From the NCBI RefSeq assembly GCF_000149955.1, contig NC_030986.1:3715879-3779878 (forward strand): DNA of 64,000 nucleotides, given 5' to 3'. Of the stretch, positions 1 to 14,393 are shown one piece after another; position 1 is the stretch's first letter, and every line of letters begins with the position of its first letter. The translations under genes and the position numbers were made by a program. The DNA comes from Fusarium oxysporum f. sp. lycopersici 4287 (lineage: Eukaryota; Ascomycota; Sordariomycetes; Hypocreales; Nectriaceae). Under the pieces are notes generated by a model. That model was not told the DNA's origin. It did not search any database and saw only the letters and a list, made by a program, of their open reading frames with translations.

Positions 1-816
1 TCTCGTTGCGCCAGTTTCCCCTGACATATGAGTGCGTGAAGTGCCACCAACCTATTCATATTATAGTCAGTTACATATCAAACATCGGTTTGTATTTTCG
101 AGGGGATCTCTGATTTTGTGCCATTTTTACTGACCTACGGGCTCTGTGTGTACGGCGCTTGAAATTTCGCCGATGATACGGTCCTCAATGAGAAGCTTGC
201 GGAGCAGGATGTTGTGTGGGCTGTATCGCAGCACATGGCCGATTGAGAAGATCTTGGTGGATTGGGAGGGACGCATGGCCTTGTACATGTCGATACAATC
301 TTGGAGGGAACATGCAAGAGGCTTTTCACACATAATGTGTAACCCAAGTGGTGCAAGACCGACGATAACCTCACGGTGCATCTCGTCGAGCACGCAAACA
401 AAGACTCCATCAACACCTTCCGGTACATTCTCTTCACCCGAAGCAGCTCGCCTTCGACGATCCTGCTCATATGCAAAGAATTCTCGCCAGTCATGGAAAG
501 ACTGGCCTTCTCCAGGGGAACCGTCACCCCAGATGTGAGCTCGGCCGAGGGACTCGCGCTTGAACTTCAAGGGTTCAGCAACAGCGGCGACAACGCCATT
601 GGATACGCTGTCAATTGCAGCGGCGTAGTTCTGCCCTCGTGATCCAGCACCGATGATGAGGAAGCGTGGTGGTGTCACTGACATCTCAGGCTTGGGAGGG
701 GGTTTGGAGACAAGAGTCTCTGGCTGTGGTTGGGCATCTCCATCTTGAGTTTTGGTAAGCTTTGTTAAGAGGTTCTTCAGTTGAGACATGTTAAGCAATG
801 AATAATCTGAAATCAA
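1..816 (-). CDS. Gfo/Idh/MocA-family NAD(P)-dependent oxidoreductase, partial
   Basis: The N-terminal part of a dehydrogenase of the Gfo/Idh/MocA family, cut by the left window edge. Exon 1 runs from 816 down to 135. An intron at 52-134 (donor GTCAGT, acceptor AATAG) joins it to exon 2, 51 to 1, which reads GWWHFTHSYVRGNWRNE. The join restores the EPVG-(W/Y)WH...SFVRGNWR motif I know from fungal members. The Rossmann dinucleotide motif GAGSRG and the family's EKP motif (CEKPLA) are both visible. Reading through the intron would stop at 127. The start is uncertain: the first ATG is at 816, another at 789, and a Met just before the Rossmann fold is also possible. The substrate cannot be told from the sequence; members oxidise sugars, inositols or their derivatives. 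Confidence 0.85.
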
Positions 817-1293
817 GTGGTGAAAGTGTGTAAATACGAAAATGTTTGTTTATATGTGTTCAAGGCTGATAAAGTTAAGTATCTGCCTTGAGGGGAATTA
901 ATTGAAGAAGCCAGACATCCGATGTAATTCGCAGATGCCTCGCAGGCAGCACAATTGGAGAGAACTATTGTCGTACGGAGAATCTCTGCTGAATAATCAC
1001 AAACAAAAAGAACTATGATGCTGTAATACGTATTCTCAGTTGAGGCTGAAAGTTGTCTCTTTGTGGAATTGTTTTCGTATATCGTGTGGTTGAAGTTGAC
1101 AGTGACGGCCAATGAGGTAGAGCTCATTAATACACGCAACGTTCCAGCGCATTGATTAACTGTAGGTATACACTAACTGGAAGTTTAACGGGTTCTGAAT
1201 GGATCATACCCCACTACTCGAGTACTGATCTCTCATGAGAAAAGCCAGATTCAAACATCAACGTTACATTGCAACCACCCAAAACTCACAACA
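817..1293. other. Divergent intergenic region, oxidoreductase / oligoribonuclease
   Basis: About 480 nt between two divergent start codons. It must carry promoters for both neighbours. I see no coding exon or strong repeat in it. Confidence 0.6.
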
Positions 1294-1987
1294 ATGTCGG
1301 CAGTAGCAGAAGTACAGGCTGATAACCAGCCTAAGAGCGCCAGCGATGATCCTCTTGTCTGGATTGACTGCGAGGTATGTACTGCTACATAGTACAAGGG
1401 GCTTCAACTCACATCATCGACAGATGACTGGCCTGGATCAAGACAACGACGAAATCATCGAGATCTACTGTATTATCACCACAGGAAACCTCGAGATTCT
1501 TGATGAGGAGGGGTTCCACGCCATCATCCACTTCCCCCAGTCCCGTCTTGACCAGATGGACGAATGGTGCACAAAGACACACGCAGACTCTGGCCTCACC
1601 GCTGCTGTTCTCGAATCCACAACTACTCCGGAGCAAGCCGCAGACGCTCTGTATGAGTACATAACACGCTTCATCCCTGAGCGCAAACGTGGTCTTCTTG
1701 CGGGTAACAGCGTGCATTGCGATAGGGCGTTTCTGCGACGTGAACCCTACAAGCGGGTCATGAGACATCTGCATCACAGAATTCTTGACGTGAGTTCTAT
1801 CAAGGAGGCTGCAAGACGCTGGGCAGCCAAGAGGATTGTGAATAAGGTTCCCAATAAGAAGGGTCTGCACAAGGCGAGGGATGACATTCTGGAGAGCATC
1901 GATGAGGCTACATACTATAGGGAGGTCATCTTCAGGCCGACGTTTGACGCTGTGCCTGCCAAGAACAAACCCAACAAAGGGAAATAA
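1294..1987 (+). CDS. REX2: Oligoribonuclease (DEDDh 3'-5' exoribonuclease)
   Basis: Exons 1294-1374 and 1424-1987 join into 214 residues; the intron has donor GTATGT and acceptor CGACAG. The enzyme degrades very short RNAs, and the fungal homologue Rex2 acts largely in mitochondria. The DEDDh active site is visible: WIDCEMTGLD gives the first Asp and Glu across the splice junction, LAGNSVHCDRAFLRR carries the middle Asp, HHRILDVSSIKEAARRW is the conserved third block, and HKARDDILESI carries the final His and Asp. The start is the first ATG of exon 1 and lies in ACAATG context. No clear mitochondrial presequence is seen, so location is inferred only from the family. A lysine/proline-rich tail ends the protein. 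Confidence 0.93.
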
Positions 1988-2605
1988 TGGCTTAATCATA
2001 GCCTTTCATTGGAAAAGGTGGGTTATAGATTGGCCAATGCTCCTCATGTCGATGTGACTTTTTGAGGTGTCATGATTGAGCTCTTCAGCCATGCACTCTT
2101 CCATGACATGATCAGAGCAATACTCGAGTTCATAACTGACAGATCAAATACTCTTTTTGAATGTGTCTAACATTTTGAGTACCCAATGGGGCACCAATTA
2201 CTTATTTTCGGGTTTTACTCTTGGTTCTTCTCGTTAAGTCATAGCCATATTATGTTCTCCGAGTTTCCATCATGGGGACCGATCTCATATTTACGTGAGA
2301 ATGCAGTCTCCCAACGAAACAAAGCACACTGTAACGGACTGTGTTCCTGCACATAACTGTGCCTACATGTACAGTGCTAATTGGTTGACCCCCTCCATTA
2401 GCTTGAGTGATATCATCTCATCGAACCCCACCACAGAGCTCCCTCAAGCTCCCCTCTTTTTGTCTCAGTCGCCTACCACTACTATCTTCTGATTCCTTCT
2501 CCTCTTCTTATCCTCCTCAACGTTTCTCCTCGAAATCATAGCTTCTCATCTATCTTCTCTTCCCTACAGCTTGGTTCATTGATACACAACTGATATCAAG
2601 CAATC
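1988..2605. other. Intergenic, 3' end of oligoribonuclease and promoter of PGM
   Basis: No coding exon seen. The last ~130 nt before the phosphoglucomutase start (about 2460-2590) are strongly pyrimidine-rich (CT tracts), as is usual for leaders of highly expressed filamentous-fungal genes. Confidence 0.6.
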
Positions 2606-4576
<1,971 letters not shown>

Positions 4577-5072
4577 ACGAGATACGTCATGACGGGTATT
4601 GAAATTGGGGAACACAAGAGGTGGATGCAAACACAAGATAATTTTGAGTTTCTGAAATTGTTATCGCGTACAATGCTGACAAACTGAGCGTTCTTGAAAC
4701 TACTGACTAAACAATTGGAAAACTGTGGATGTGTGCTGAGGAATAGGGGCACAGTAGCATGAGTTAATGCCACGACATGAAAACATTCTTGATATCGTTG
4801 TATGGAAACGTGAGTAGGGCCTGCGAACTCGCAAATGGCTGTGATGTATCGTGCAATCTGTGGCCCTCGACTTCAACTTTATTATTAAAAATAGGGAAAT
4901 CGTTATTCGTAAATCGTCAAACCGTTATTTCTCTCGTGGGACGCCGTCGCTAGAAAAAACATGAATCAAGGTGAAAGGCTACATGTAATGGAACAAGGGG
5001 GGAGTACAACTATTCACAGGAGAAATTTTAAGTGCCGAGTTTGTGTCGTACAACGGAAACACTGTTGTTGAC
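4577..5072. other. Convergent intergenic region
   Basis: 3' flanks of phosphoglucomutase and of the ten-exon gene. A/T-rich around 4880-4930. No coding exon seen. Confidence 0.5.
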
Positions 5073-6982
5073 TTAAGTCTGTGTCGACTCTGTGGCGGTG
5101 CTCTCGTCGATGAGCGCAGGAGAGAAGAGCTCTTTGAAACGCTTGGCCGCTGAATATGTATTGTTAGATGGTGTGTTATTACGAGGAAGGGCAACGAACC
5201 CTCTTCACTCACGAATCGGATCTCGAAGGCTCCTGCACGGTTGATTCGTTGGTTCTGCTGCCGGTATTCCTGGCAAAAGACGTAGAGTTGAATGCCAGCA
5301 AGTCGGACTCTGGTCTTGCTGACTCTCTTTATCCATTTAGGGGAGGCTGACTGATGTGTGACTGGAGGACAATAGTTAGTCCACTGCCTATGAGACGACT
5401 CGGGACTTGAAGCTGGCTTACTGAAAGCTGTCCAGACAGGACATTGGCGTAGGTCACCGTCCCAGACTGCAGCGTGGAGGCGAATACCCTTTGTCATATA
5501 GTCCTCATATACAATGAGAGAATGCATGAAACCGTCGTCCACGATTCGACTGTTACTATGAGTATGGCTGTGTGGAGGATAATCAGGGGCAATGCTTACG
5601 CTTGGAACAGTTTTCGTTCACCCCAAAGAGTGAGATCTTCATTTGCAACCTGTACTGTAAGACTATTGCGCGTCTTGAAAGACAAAAAGCAGCAGTACAC
5701 GAGCACCAATTCTAGAACGTTAGCAACTAAATTTGCCGTTCGTATTTGCTAGTAGCAACTTACCTTCCCACGTCATGAAGCAAAGATTGGCCCATATCTT
5801 GGGGCATTGTTCACTGGAACTCCATCGCCAGAACTGAAGGCTGCTCCCATTGCGTTCGACACATAGCTCATGTGCACCACGAAGCGAAAACCATGGAGTT
5901 CCCATGTGGAACGTTCGCAACAGGAAATATGGGCATCTGTCTCGACCACTCTGATATACTATCAGGGTTATCTGGCGCTCATTGAAAGAACTAGCATCGT
6001 TAGTAGAACGCTCGTGTGTCATTGATATCCTGAGACTACCGAATAAAAAGAATTCTTGCATCACTTGGCATGCGAGCTTGACTCCAGGGGGCGTGTGGGC
6101 CATATGCCTTGGACCTAATTATCTTGTTAGGAAGTAACCTGATTGATCGTTTTCATCCTGGACTTACGACTGCTGATGCTTAAGCGGAGTCCGGGAGGGA
6201 AGGGGTAAAGAGAAGATTTTCTCAGCCCAATGAATATTCTATGACCATAGTCAGAAGTGATTATATTTTATCTTTTGGCAATATGTACTAACAGTCGCGA
6301 TGCCCGAATCATCATCTAGCACAGAATCGGGACGAATTGTTGAATTAAGGCGAATAGGGGGAGGGGCTTTTTATGTTAGCATTGGCATAGTATCGCCAGC
6401 CTCCTACTTACGAATGCCTCTGGCTTCCCTGAGCTGCATCAACTGTAATCGAGTGCATTCCATAGTGTTGAAGTCAAAATTTGGCGATCTTAGCAACGGT
6501 GAGTTATGGGCTCTTACGGGTGTTCGATGAGTATTGGCAACTAACCTCAATAGCAACTCCTGTAACAGGGACAGAAAACGATTGTAAAGAACAAAGCGCT
6601 GGGGTAGTGAAAGGCCCCCAGCTTCTTGGGTCATCGAGTGGTACATCTTCCGCCAACGATTCTCCTTGGTGAGAGTCCTATCTTCGTAATAGGTCGTGAT
6701 ATCTCGTAGGGATCTTGATAGGCAAGGGAGAAGGATTTCGAGATAGTCGAGCACGACCGGAACTCGAGAGAAATGGACTTTGGAGTACTCGGCTAGTTCA
6801 CGGAGCAGTTGACCTGAGATGCTGATCTCCTCCATCGTCATCAACAAATGGGTATGGGTGCCCTCGCCCAAGGCATTGCGAAGGCCCAGGAGTTGAGCTG
6901 CAACACGGTCTGCCCTTTCTGCCTCCAAGCAACAACCTTGGAGCAGGTGTAGCTCAAGTTGGCCACCTAGAACCATCTCCAT
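5073..6982 (-). CDS. Conserved ascomycete protein of unknown function, ten exons
   Basis: I rebuilt ten exons (descending): 6982-6546, 6488-6412, 6366-6293, 6238-6168, 6114-6040, 5990-5764, 5711-5600, 5549-5422, 5361-5200, 5149-5073. They total 1440 nt, exactly 479 codons plus stop, with every junction in phase; introns are about 45-60 nt apart from 6115-6167 and similar. The product resembles a family of uncharacterised Fusarium proteins that I recognise by blocks such as RWRKMYHSMTQEAGG, NIHWAEKIFSLPLPSR, RTFHMGTPWF, CPKIWANLCFMTWE, DDGFMHSLIVYEDYMTKG and RLHAAVWDGDLRQCPVW. The N-terminal half is helical with many Leu; the C-terminal half is Trp-rich and may be a beta-rich domain ending in FEIRFVSEEAAKRFKELF. 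No catalytic motif, signal peptide or membrane segment is seen. The ATG at 6982 is the first after an in-frame stop, but further upstream exons cannot be excluded. Function unknown. Confidence 0.82.
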
Positions 6983-9309
6983 TACGAGAGGCAAAAGGCG
7001 TATCAGAAGAGAATGTCTATTTCATCACATAACGAGGTGGGCCACTGTTGATTTGATGTCCTTTCCAAGTCGACTCTATCCGTGTGACACCCTTGACAGT
7101 CGCTGTGATGATAGAATTAGACGATCGAGGCTACTGCATGCGGTGAGAGACTAGGAGGAGTTGAATAGTGGCGGGGTATCAATCGAGATTCTTCAGAATG
7201 GCTTGATAAGTAAATAGATGATGTAGATAACCGACGTTGGGATCAATTATGAGAGAGTGAATTAGACGAGAAATCAAGAATAGATTCAAGAATTGAGAGA
7301 GGATATCTGGTTAATAATAGAAGAGGAGGGGACGGCCGATCTGCAGGCCGTCAATAACGTGTGATCCGATCCGCGCAACTCGTTCAACACCATGAAGAGG
7401 TGCACCCGCACCAGTCTAACCATACATAATGCCTTCCCTGACGTGGTTGGTGCACGGTTCTCACACTGAGCCTTGAGTGAGCCCATCAGGTTGATGCACG
7501 TAATGACGGGGAGGCTCTTGAGGTTGTCGTTCTGCTCTCGACTCAGCTAAGGCCACAACATCCGGGGCCTTGGACCACCTGATGGTCAGATGCCGCCCGC
7601 ATTCTCTGAACGCTGCAGCGGCATATCAATCAACTTGGGTTTCATCGAGGCAGATACACCAACAAGAGGAAACCAATATGTTGACGAACGAGGCATTGGG
7701 TGTGTGTATGGCGACTCGACACTTGCACTCCGGCCTGAGCCAACTTCTCAGGCGCTGCCACGATAGCAAGCGTGCTTCAACATGACGCCAGGCCAATGCA
7801 TGAGGAGATTCGGGGCAGCAATTGAGCTAGATTAGGATTGGGTGGGCACTCGCACCATTGACCAGCCGAGTCAAAATGACCATTCCTAGAGGAGGAGAGC
7901 CAGAGCAACTGAGGTCAACTGAACTGAACTATCCACTGACAGTCCAGGTGCGACGTGTTGCTACGACGGCGACTCTTGACGTGCGTCCGCGGGATGTGGA
8001 CTCTTGTGTGGAGAAATCTGATGATGCTGGGGATAGAGAAAATGAGGAAGTGCCTTCGAAGCGCTTGAAACGATGGTTGTGCTGGGGTACAGGTCGCTTT
8101 TCGACCTGGTCTGGCCTAGCATGACCTCGTGCTCATCCAACATTGCCAGGTACTCCACTTCAACGGCCGTGGGGGATCCCGGCGATGAGGCTCGGCGGGT
8201 TCAGGATAAGAAAACGTTCTCACGATGGTTTGCACGATGTTGCACGCTTTCATTCTGCGACTCACGAACTCATTGTACATACGTGCGTGGATGAACAAAA
8301 GCCCCCATGAGGTACATCCGTTCCTCTCGATTGATAAGTTGAGTAAGCATTGTAACTTACATGGCCTGACTGAGCTGCGCAATGCGAGTGGTCATTTTCT
8401 ATAATGACGACAACGTGGTTCCTCTGATGAATGATGCTGAGTACAAAGAGGGTTGGTGGGTGGAAGGTGAGGCTTTCTGGATGGTTGGGTGAGCCCTCTC
8501 TCCGTCCAATTCTAGAGTTCCATGGCAGGTTGGGTATCAACCTGTCACCTCCAGTGAGCTTCTTGAATGTGGCCTCACTAGCCACACAAGCCACTTTCGA
8601 CACTGATCCATGATAAGACTGCTAACACACTATTAAGATCATAATTGGGCCATTAACATTTGATAGTCTTTTTCTTAAACTCCAATCATTAGAGTCTTGC
8701 GGCTGTAAAGTGTAATAATTTATATCAAACTTTCACCTGAATACCTCTTGATGTATACATTTCACCAGTATGGATTGGGTTAAACACCAACCATAACGTC
8801 AAAGCTCAATCTCGAACATCCCCGCATAGCTTCAATTCTTGACGCCGTCCAAAGCTTGACCCCTTCAAGACGTTGGTGCCGCAATCGTCTCAGGCATATA
8901 ATAGGCTTTGCCCCAAATCTTTCGCACATAGAACACGCTTGTGGCAGGTATTGCGATGTTTTATAGGTTCGATTATTTATGCCGAAGCTCCCTTACTTGT
9001 ACAGGCATCTCGTTTCCTCATCCCATGGACCCTCCAGAGTTCGTGATCAGGTTCTCATTGGGAGCTCGCAGCTCGATAGGCCGCAATCTAGATCATAATA
9101 ACATGTGGAACGACCTTAACCCTTGGAATCCCTAATAAAAAAACAAGGCACTCTTCCTGTGCCATCATACAACACCGCCGAGACCGAAATACAAAGAAGA
9201 AGGTCCACTCGAGCAGAAGAACCTGCAACGCGGCGCTGAAGTGCTGGGACTAGTCCGATTCAGATTTCTTTGCCGAGCGACGCTTGGGTTTGACTTCATA
9301 ATCTCCCTT
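6983..9309. other. Intergenic, 2.3 kb, nothing recognised
   Basis: Between the start of the ten-exon gene and the stop of NHP6. Only short open frames without motifs or splice continuity are present (longest about 113 codons, minus strand, 8262-8603). No tRNA-like fold or clear repeat seen. Confidence 0.5.
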
Positions 9310-9774
9310 CTAGGAAGACTCTTCCTCCTCCTGGTCGGCCTTCAGACATCGTTAGTGTGCTGCTGCTACAGTGTTGTTCTAGATCAACTCACGTTGTAGG
9401 CCTGCTTCTCATCCTCGTATCGCTTCTTGTCAGCGGCAGCCTTGGCCTCATAAGGAGCACGTTGCTTCTCGTTAAGAGCCTTCCATCGCTCACCGAGGAG
9501 CTTGCCGACTTGACCGAAAGAGATACCAGGGTTCTCCTCACGGACGTTCTCACGCTGCTCGTTGGCGAAGAACATGTAGGCGGAGAGGCCACGCTTGGGG
9601 GCGTTGGGGTCTAAGTCGGTCGTCAGCTGTGTTCAGTGCGGAACGCGATGGGGCACGCAGTGCATGGCAAAGCATGTGGACATTGAAAAGCCCATGGATG
9701 AGTGAAGACTTACCCTTCTTGCCGCGCTTGGTCTTCTCGGCCTTACCGCGCTTACCAGCAGCAGCCTTGGGCAT
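9310..9774 (-). CDS. NHP6: Non-histone chromosomal protein 6, single HMG box
   Basis: Exons (descending) 9774-9714, 9610-9393 and 9339-9310 give 102 residues, typical for NHP6. A basic N-terminal arm ([18 protein letters not shown]) precedes one HMG box starting [15 protein letters not shown] and ending about [12 protein letters not shown]; a short acidic tail (ADQEEEESS) sits alone on the last 30 nt exon. NHP6 bends DNA without sequence preference and assists the FACT histone chaperone and transcription in the nucleus. Just upstream of the ATG the minus strand shows a good acceptor (GTTTGCAG at about 9790) and a donor-like GTACGC near 10037, so a 5' UTR intron is likely; that is inference. 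Confidence 0.95.
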
Positions 9775-12700
9775 TTTGAATGATTTCTGCAAACGGGTGT
9801 AAGTTGGTGGCCTTATGGATCATGCGTGCGACAGAAACAATAAAAAGGAGTTGATGGAGACTTCGCAGTGTTGAACGCGAGGTCAGTGATAATGAGGGGT
9901 AGCTCCATGAAGCTTGGAGCTGAGCTTGGTATGAGAGATGATGGACAAGGTGGCGAGGCGCAAACGCAATTGCGCCTCCCAACGCGTCAAAATTCGCGTC
10001 GTTCAAGAAGAAAAAGGCTTCTGGGGGGTTTGCGCGTACCTGGGAGGTGAACTTGGGGGAAAGTAATTTGTGGTGTTGACGTGGTCTGTGATGCGCTTCC
10101 GTTAGCTATCTTATAGAGCTGTCGCGCGACAAAGTTTCAAGATCAAGATGATGCGCAAGAATAGGCGCGATACAGCCGAGTCTCGAGCAACGTTTCGAGA
10201 AGAATCGATAACGAAGTCTAATCAAAACTTTGCGGCAAGACAGGCGCAACACCAGAAAGTAAAAACAATATATTTTATGGTGGTGGTGTGGTGCATGATA
10301 GAGAGGATAGGACAATACTCACCACAAAGACGTGCAGAAGCGTGTTGAGTGTAGAGGCGATTTTGGGTGGGAGAATTGTATGGGAGAAAAGAGAGGGAGA
10401 GAGAATGTATGGGGAGGGCCAAGGCAGCCTTTTTACTATGGGGGAGTGATTGTGCGTGGGGAGGGAACGCGACCTGCCCAGCTACCACACTTGGACTGTT
10501 ATGCAGTGGGCTGGCCTGGGTGAGCTCTTGGTGCCCCCCTTCCTTGGGAGAAAGGGAAAAAAAATTGGGTGCGGTGCCCATTGCTCTCTGCGGTGCTTGG
10601 GAGCTTGCCCGCCCGCGCGCTGCACTAGTACTGTCGCAGCAGACTGTAGTCTGTACCTGTACCGCACCTGCCTTGGGCCATTTTCTGCCTCTGGGCCTGC
10701 TACTGGGGTGAAATGACCAGGACTCCGTCCTCGCCCCCTCATCTAAGCTCCCCAGAAACACCTGCCTCTGACCACTCACCAGCGTGTAAGCAGGCGGTCA
10801 TTGTCTGGTACTGTACGGGTACAAGCCATACGCAGCTCGCCGCGCCGAGGTACAGTACAAAGGTCTTGTACCGCAGCACGATTGTAGTAATCCGCACAGT
10901 ATACTTGTTGCTTTAGGAGACATTCGCAAGCCCCTCTGCCTTTGATTACGGTACCTCTTACCTTACCTCTTACTCTGATCACTCCTAAAATAACCACACC
11001 CAATGGACACTTTGACTCTGCTCTGTGCCTGCCCAGTCAACGGGCTCAATCCAGCGGGTTCACGTTCTCCTGGGTGATACCTGCTGTAACTTTGCCTAGG
11101 TGCCTTCCCCTGTGTCGTGATCCTGCCTCCACCGCGCCGAGTCGTTCTTTCTTTCGGCTTTCTCTCAGTAGTCTCCGTCCATGCCGTCCACCTCCACCTC
11201 TTTGAGGCCGCTATGCTTCATCACACTCAATCGGACTTGGAGTCTCGCTCGACACGACGCTACTTGCACCCTCCTCCTGTTGGGACCTTTTTCTTTTCTT
11301 CAGTGGTTGTTGCCAAGTGCAATTACGTTTAGTAGCATATCTTTGCTTGGCGTAGTGAATATCAAGCACTTTGCACAAGCATGAGAAACACAAACCACAA
11401 ACATGCTCAGCTTGCCATGGCGTGTTGTCACTTTTTCACTAATACGCCACGGTTCTTCCTCCCCTTTTGCTTTCGTCCTAGTGTTAGAGAATGAGTATCA
11501 GTTGGCTTGACTGTTGATAGATTAGTTGAGCTTGAGCCTCCTTGAGAAGTTGAGGGAGACTAAGAGGGGAGTGTTCAACCTGTTCAGGACTACAGCCAAA
11601 ACCGTACTACTTACAGCATGTCATTGTTTGATTGTCGCCATAAAAGTGGCGCTCTCCAATCATGGTACAATAGGGCGATATTTGAAGGCGGGAGGTTGGT
11701 TGATACATTGTAAAATGCATTGCTAACTCAAAGTTCGGCGCTGCCCTGGCGGAGCCAAACTCACACATCAGTCTGGAAAGGGAGTATCGGTGTTGCACTC
11801 TGGCATTGCATACTATTGGAGACAAAGCCGTAATGGTGGGAAATGGTTCCAGTTGACGCCTCATGAGGATTGACTGAGTACACTGTTACAGCACCAGACC
11901 AGCCAACCGACTGTAATGGCCCGTTTCCGGGTTTGTCTCTATTATTCCCAGGTCGTGCATCATCCGGCCTTGGGAGGATCGCTATTGTCTATCCGAAAGA
12001 CAATCTCGGGCTATCTTCGACTTCACTGTCCTTAACCCCTGTCCCGAGACTACTGCCTCACACATACCATACAATGCATCATCCATGTGTACATCGCACT
12101 TGGTTTGGCACTACCTTGAGACAATGGTATCACTTGCGCGACTCTGCTGATAGCCAGAAGGGATAAACCATGTTGATACAGCACGCGAAACGGCTTGGTT
12201 CCCTATGGTTACCTTCTTTACACATAGCATTGATCCTGCCTCAACTTCGATATTCACTTCTCATATGTCCGTTACCAGGCAACTCTTTGATCAACGGCGG
12301 GGACGTCCTTCGTCAGTTCTAGACCACTCCCATTGAAAGTTGGAGCAACTTGTAACCCACCGCAGGGGCGGTACTTTAGCCCCATATGATGGCCATGTAT
12401 TGTCATACGAAATTTTCTTGTACAGGTACTTGTAGATGAGTACCCTGTCAGGGCTGTGATTCTACCTACTAGGTATGCATCCTTACATCCATCCATCCAT
12501 CCCTTCCATTGCTCCTCTGCTTGTTACCCTCCAAAGCAAGGAGATAATATTCCAACTATTCTCCTTCCCAATCTCCGCGAGTATACCACGCTCAACACAG
12601 CTGAAGCTGACTGCCAACACAGGTACTTAGTGCTCCTTGATCTTCAGGTCACATAGCCTGGGCTATAAGTTGCCATGTTAGAGGCTGCAGAGGTTCATAC

Positions 12701-14393
12701 TATTCAACAGATTGTGCAGGGACACCATACGATCCTAGCTCCGCAAAGAAAGGTTTGGTACTGTGCCAGTGTATCACCTGGAATTTTCGCTCAAGCAAAT
12801 CTACGGATAAGAGAGACTACGATCATATGTGCATCATTGGTGATCAGTGCTAATACCACACGCTAAAAATGGATGTTGATACTCCGTCCCTTTGCTCAGT
12901 CAGATTGCAACAAGCAAAAAGGACAGGCCAAGACAAGCGAGAAATAGAGATGACGCCGGATACCTCATGACGCATACTTCATCTGCGGGCATGGCGGGTA
13001 CCACGAGTCGCGCGAGGAGCCTTGGTGTAATTGGGGTAGCAACAGACAGACAGAGAGAGACAAGCAAAAGCGCCCGGCGCAGACGGCTTTGCCGAACTTG
13101 TTTGGTCGCGCCGGGCCAAAACAAGGTGCAAAGGCAAGCCGTAAGTGGCTCATGGGAGAGGTACCAGTAGAGACTTACAGCGGGTACGCGACACACCTGT
13201 CTTTGGGTGGTAATGTAGTCCTCCTGGCAGCTGATACTGTGCTGTACCTAGACGCCGAGCCAACTCTGGGCTCACGCCAAAGTTGAGAACAGGGAGCTGA
13301 GCGTCCCCCCGCCCAAATTCATTCTTTGTGTCCCTCTCCACTCGCTCTTCTTGACTGTTTTTTTCTGCTCGCCCCTTTTAGTTTCCTGCCACCTGCTTTT
13401 CAAGCTGTGCTCTGCTGACTTGTTGCTCTTAGCCTATCTCTGACTTTGAATCTGTGAAATCGGACCCGCGTTCGAGTTGCCCTCCTCCAAGGTGAGCAAA
13501 ATCAAAACCAAGGAAGCTTTCCATAAACGAATAAAGAAAGGTATAAGATACAGTGATTACTAGGTACTTAAGAAGAGCAAGAGGATTACTGCATTTTTAA
13601 TTAACTACAGACCTTTCTTCCAAGTACTCTTAATGTATTAAGGTACCTATTTTCTCCAATCTCTATATCAGAACTGGAAACTGGAAAGCATCCTAGATTC
13701 AGTACTCCTTGGTCGCTGCCCAACACGCGACGACGCTAGTGATTAAATACGCCCCTTTGCGGCGCGCTGATCTGGTCCAAATTAAGGCAAATTCAGGGAG
13801 GGCATCAGAGTGATTTCGACGGCACGTTTTTTTGGGATACGCTGCCCTCCCCCATTCACTTCGTTTCCTTTGTTTCTCACCTCCATCCATTTTCCATCTC
13901 GAAATCGCCAAGACATATCACGTGCATTTACCGCCCGGTGGTCATAGCTCCCATATCTGCTAAGCCTTATCGGGAGCTCATGGTGGAGTCTTGAGAATCA
14001 CTCGATCCGACAGAGTGGCGAATTGATGAAGTTGGAGACGAGGATGAGGTCGAGATGAGAGGCTTGAAACCTGGCACCTGCATGTTGTTCCAGGGACAGT
14101 CGTGATCGCGCATCGCTAGTAGCGAACTATGACTCTGTCCTGTCGTTTAGAATTTCCCTGCTCTTCTTTACCAGATTACGCATCGTCTCCACGACGGGAT
14201 CTCACGAGCCCCGATCCAACAACGGGGATACGTATCTTTTCTTTCCCGACGGGACGGGACGAGGCTCGATTTCCTCAACGCATGGCCAGATCATGGAGTA
14301 CCTTCAGGAACTGGTCACCTTGAAGTGAAGGGCGTTCGAAAAAGCAGAGAGCTTTTTTAGAGCCTGAATAGAGTTGATTTTCTCGTGGAATCA
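9775..14393. other. Intergenic, 4.6 kb, no gene recognised
   Basis: Includes the probable NHP6 leader (up to about 10.3 kb). The stretch 10.4-10.9 kb is rich in GTAC-containing words such as GGTACTGTAC and GGTACAGTAC. Pyrimidine-rich stretches near 13.32-13.40 kb and 13.86-13.90 kb look like fungal leader DNA, but no coding exon follows. Short open frames here (up to about 185 codons, 10222-10779 minus) have no motif. Confidence 0.5.
12486..12502. repeat. Short CATC tetranucleotide run
   Basis: Four consecutive CATC units plus one base, inside non-coding DNA. A simple microsatellite. Confidence 0.8.

Noticed and set aside
135..642. Plus- and minus-strand frames over the oxidoreductase (about 60-130 codons)
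   Set aside because: They overlap a clear Gfo/Idh/MocA exon in other frames and carry no motif.
5720..6103. A 127-codon minus frame starting MAHTPPGVKLACQVMQ
   Set aside because: It crosses a 49 nt intron (5991-6039, with TACTAAC branch site). The true frame there reads AYGPHAPWSQARMPSDARI and joins SFNERQITLIVYQ.
7858..8124. Possible small gene of 88 codons
   Set aside because: No motif, no splice continuity and overlapping frames on the other strand; treated as chance.
10222..10779. 185-codon minus-strand frame in G/C-rich DNA
   Set aside because: Overlapped by plus-strand frames of similar length. Composition is low-information and no domain is recognisable; open frames are expected in such DNA.
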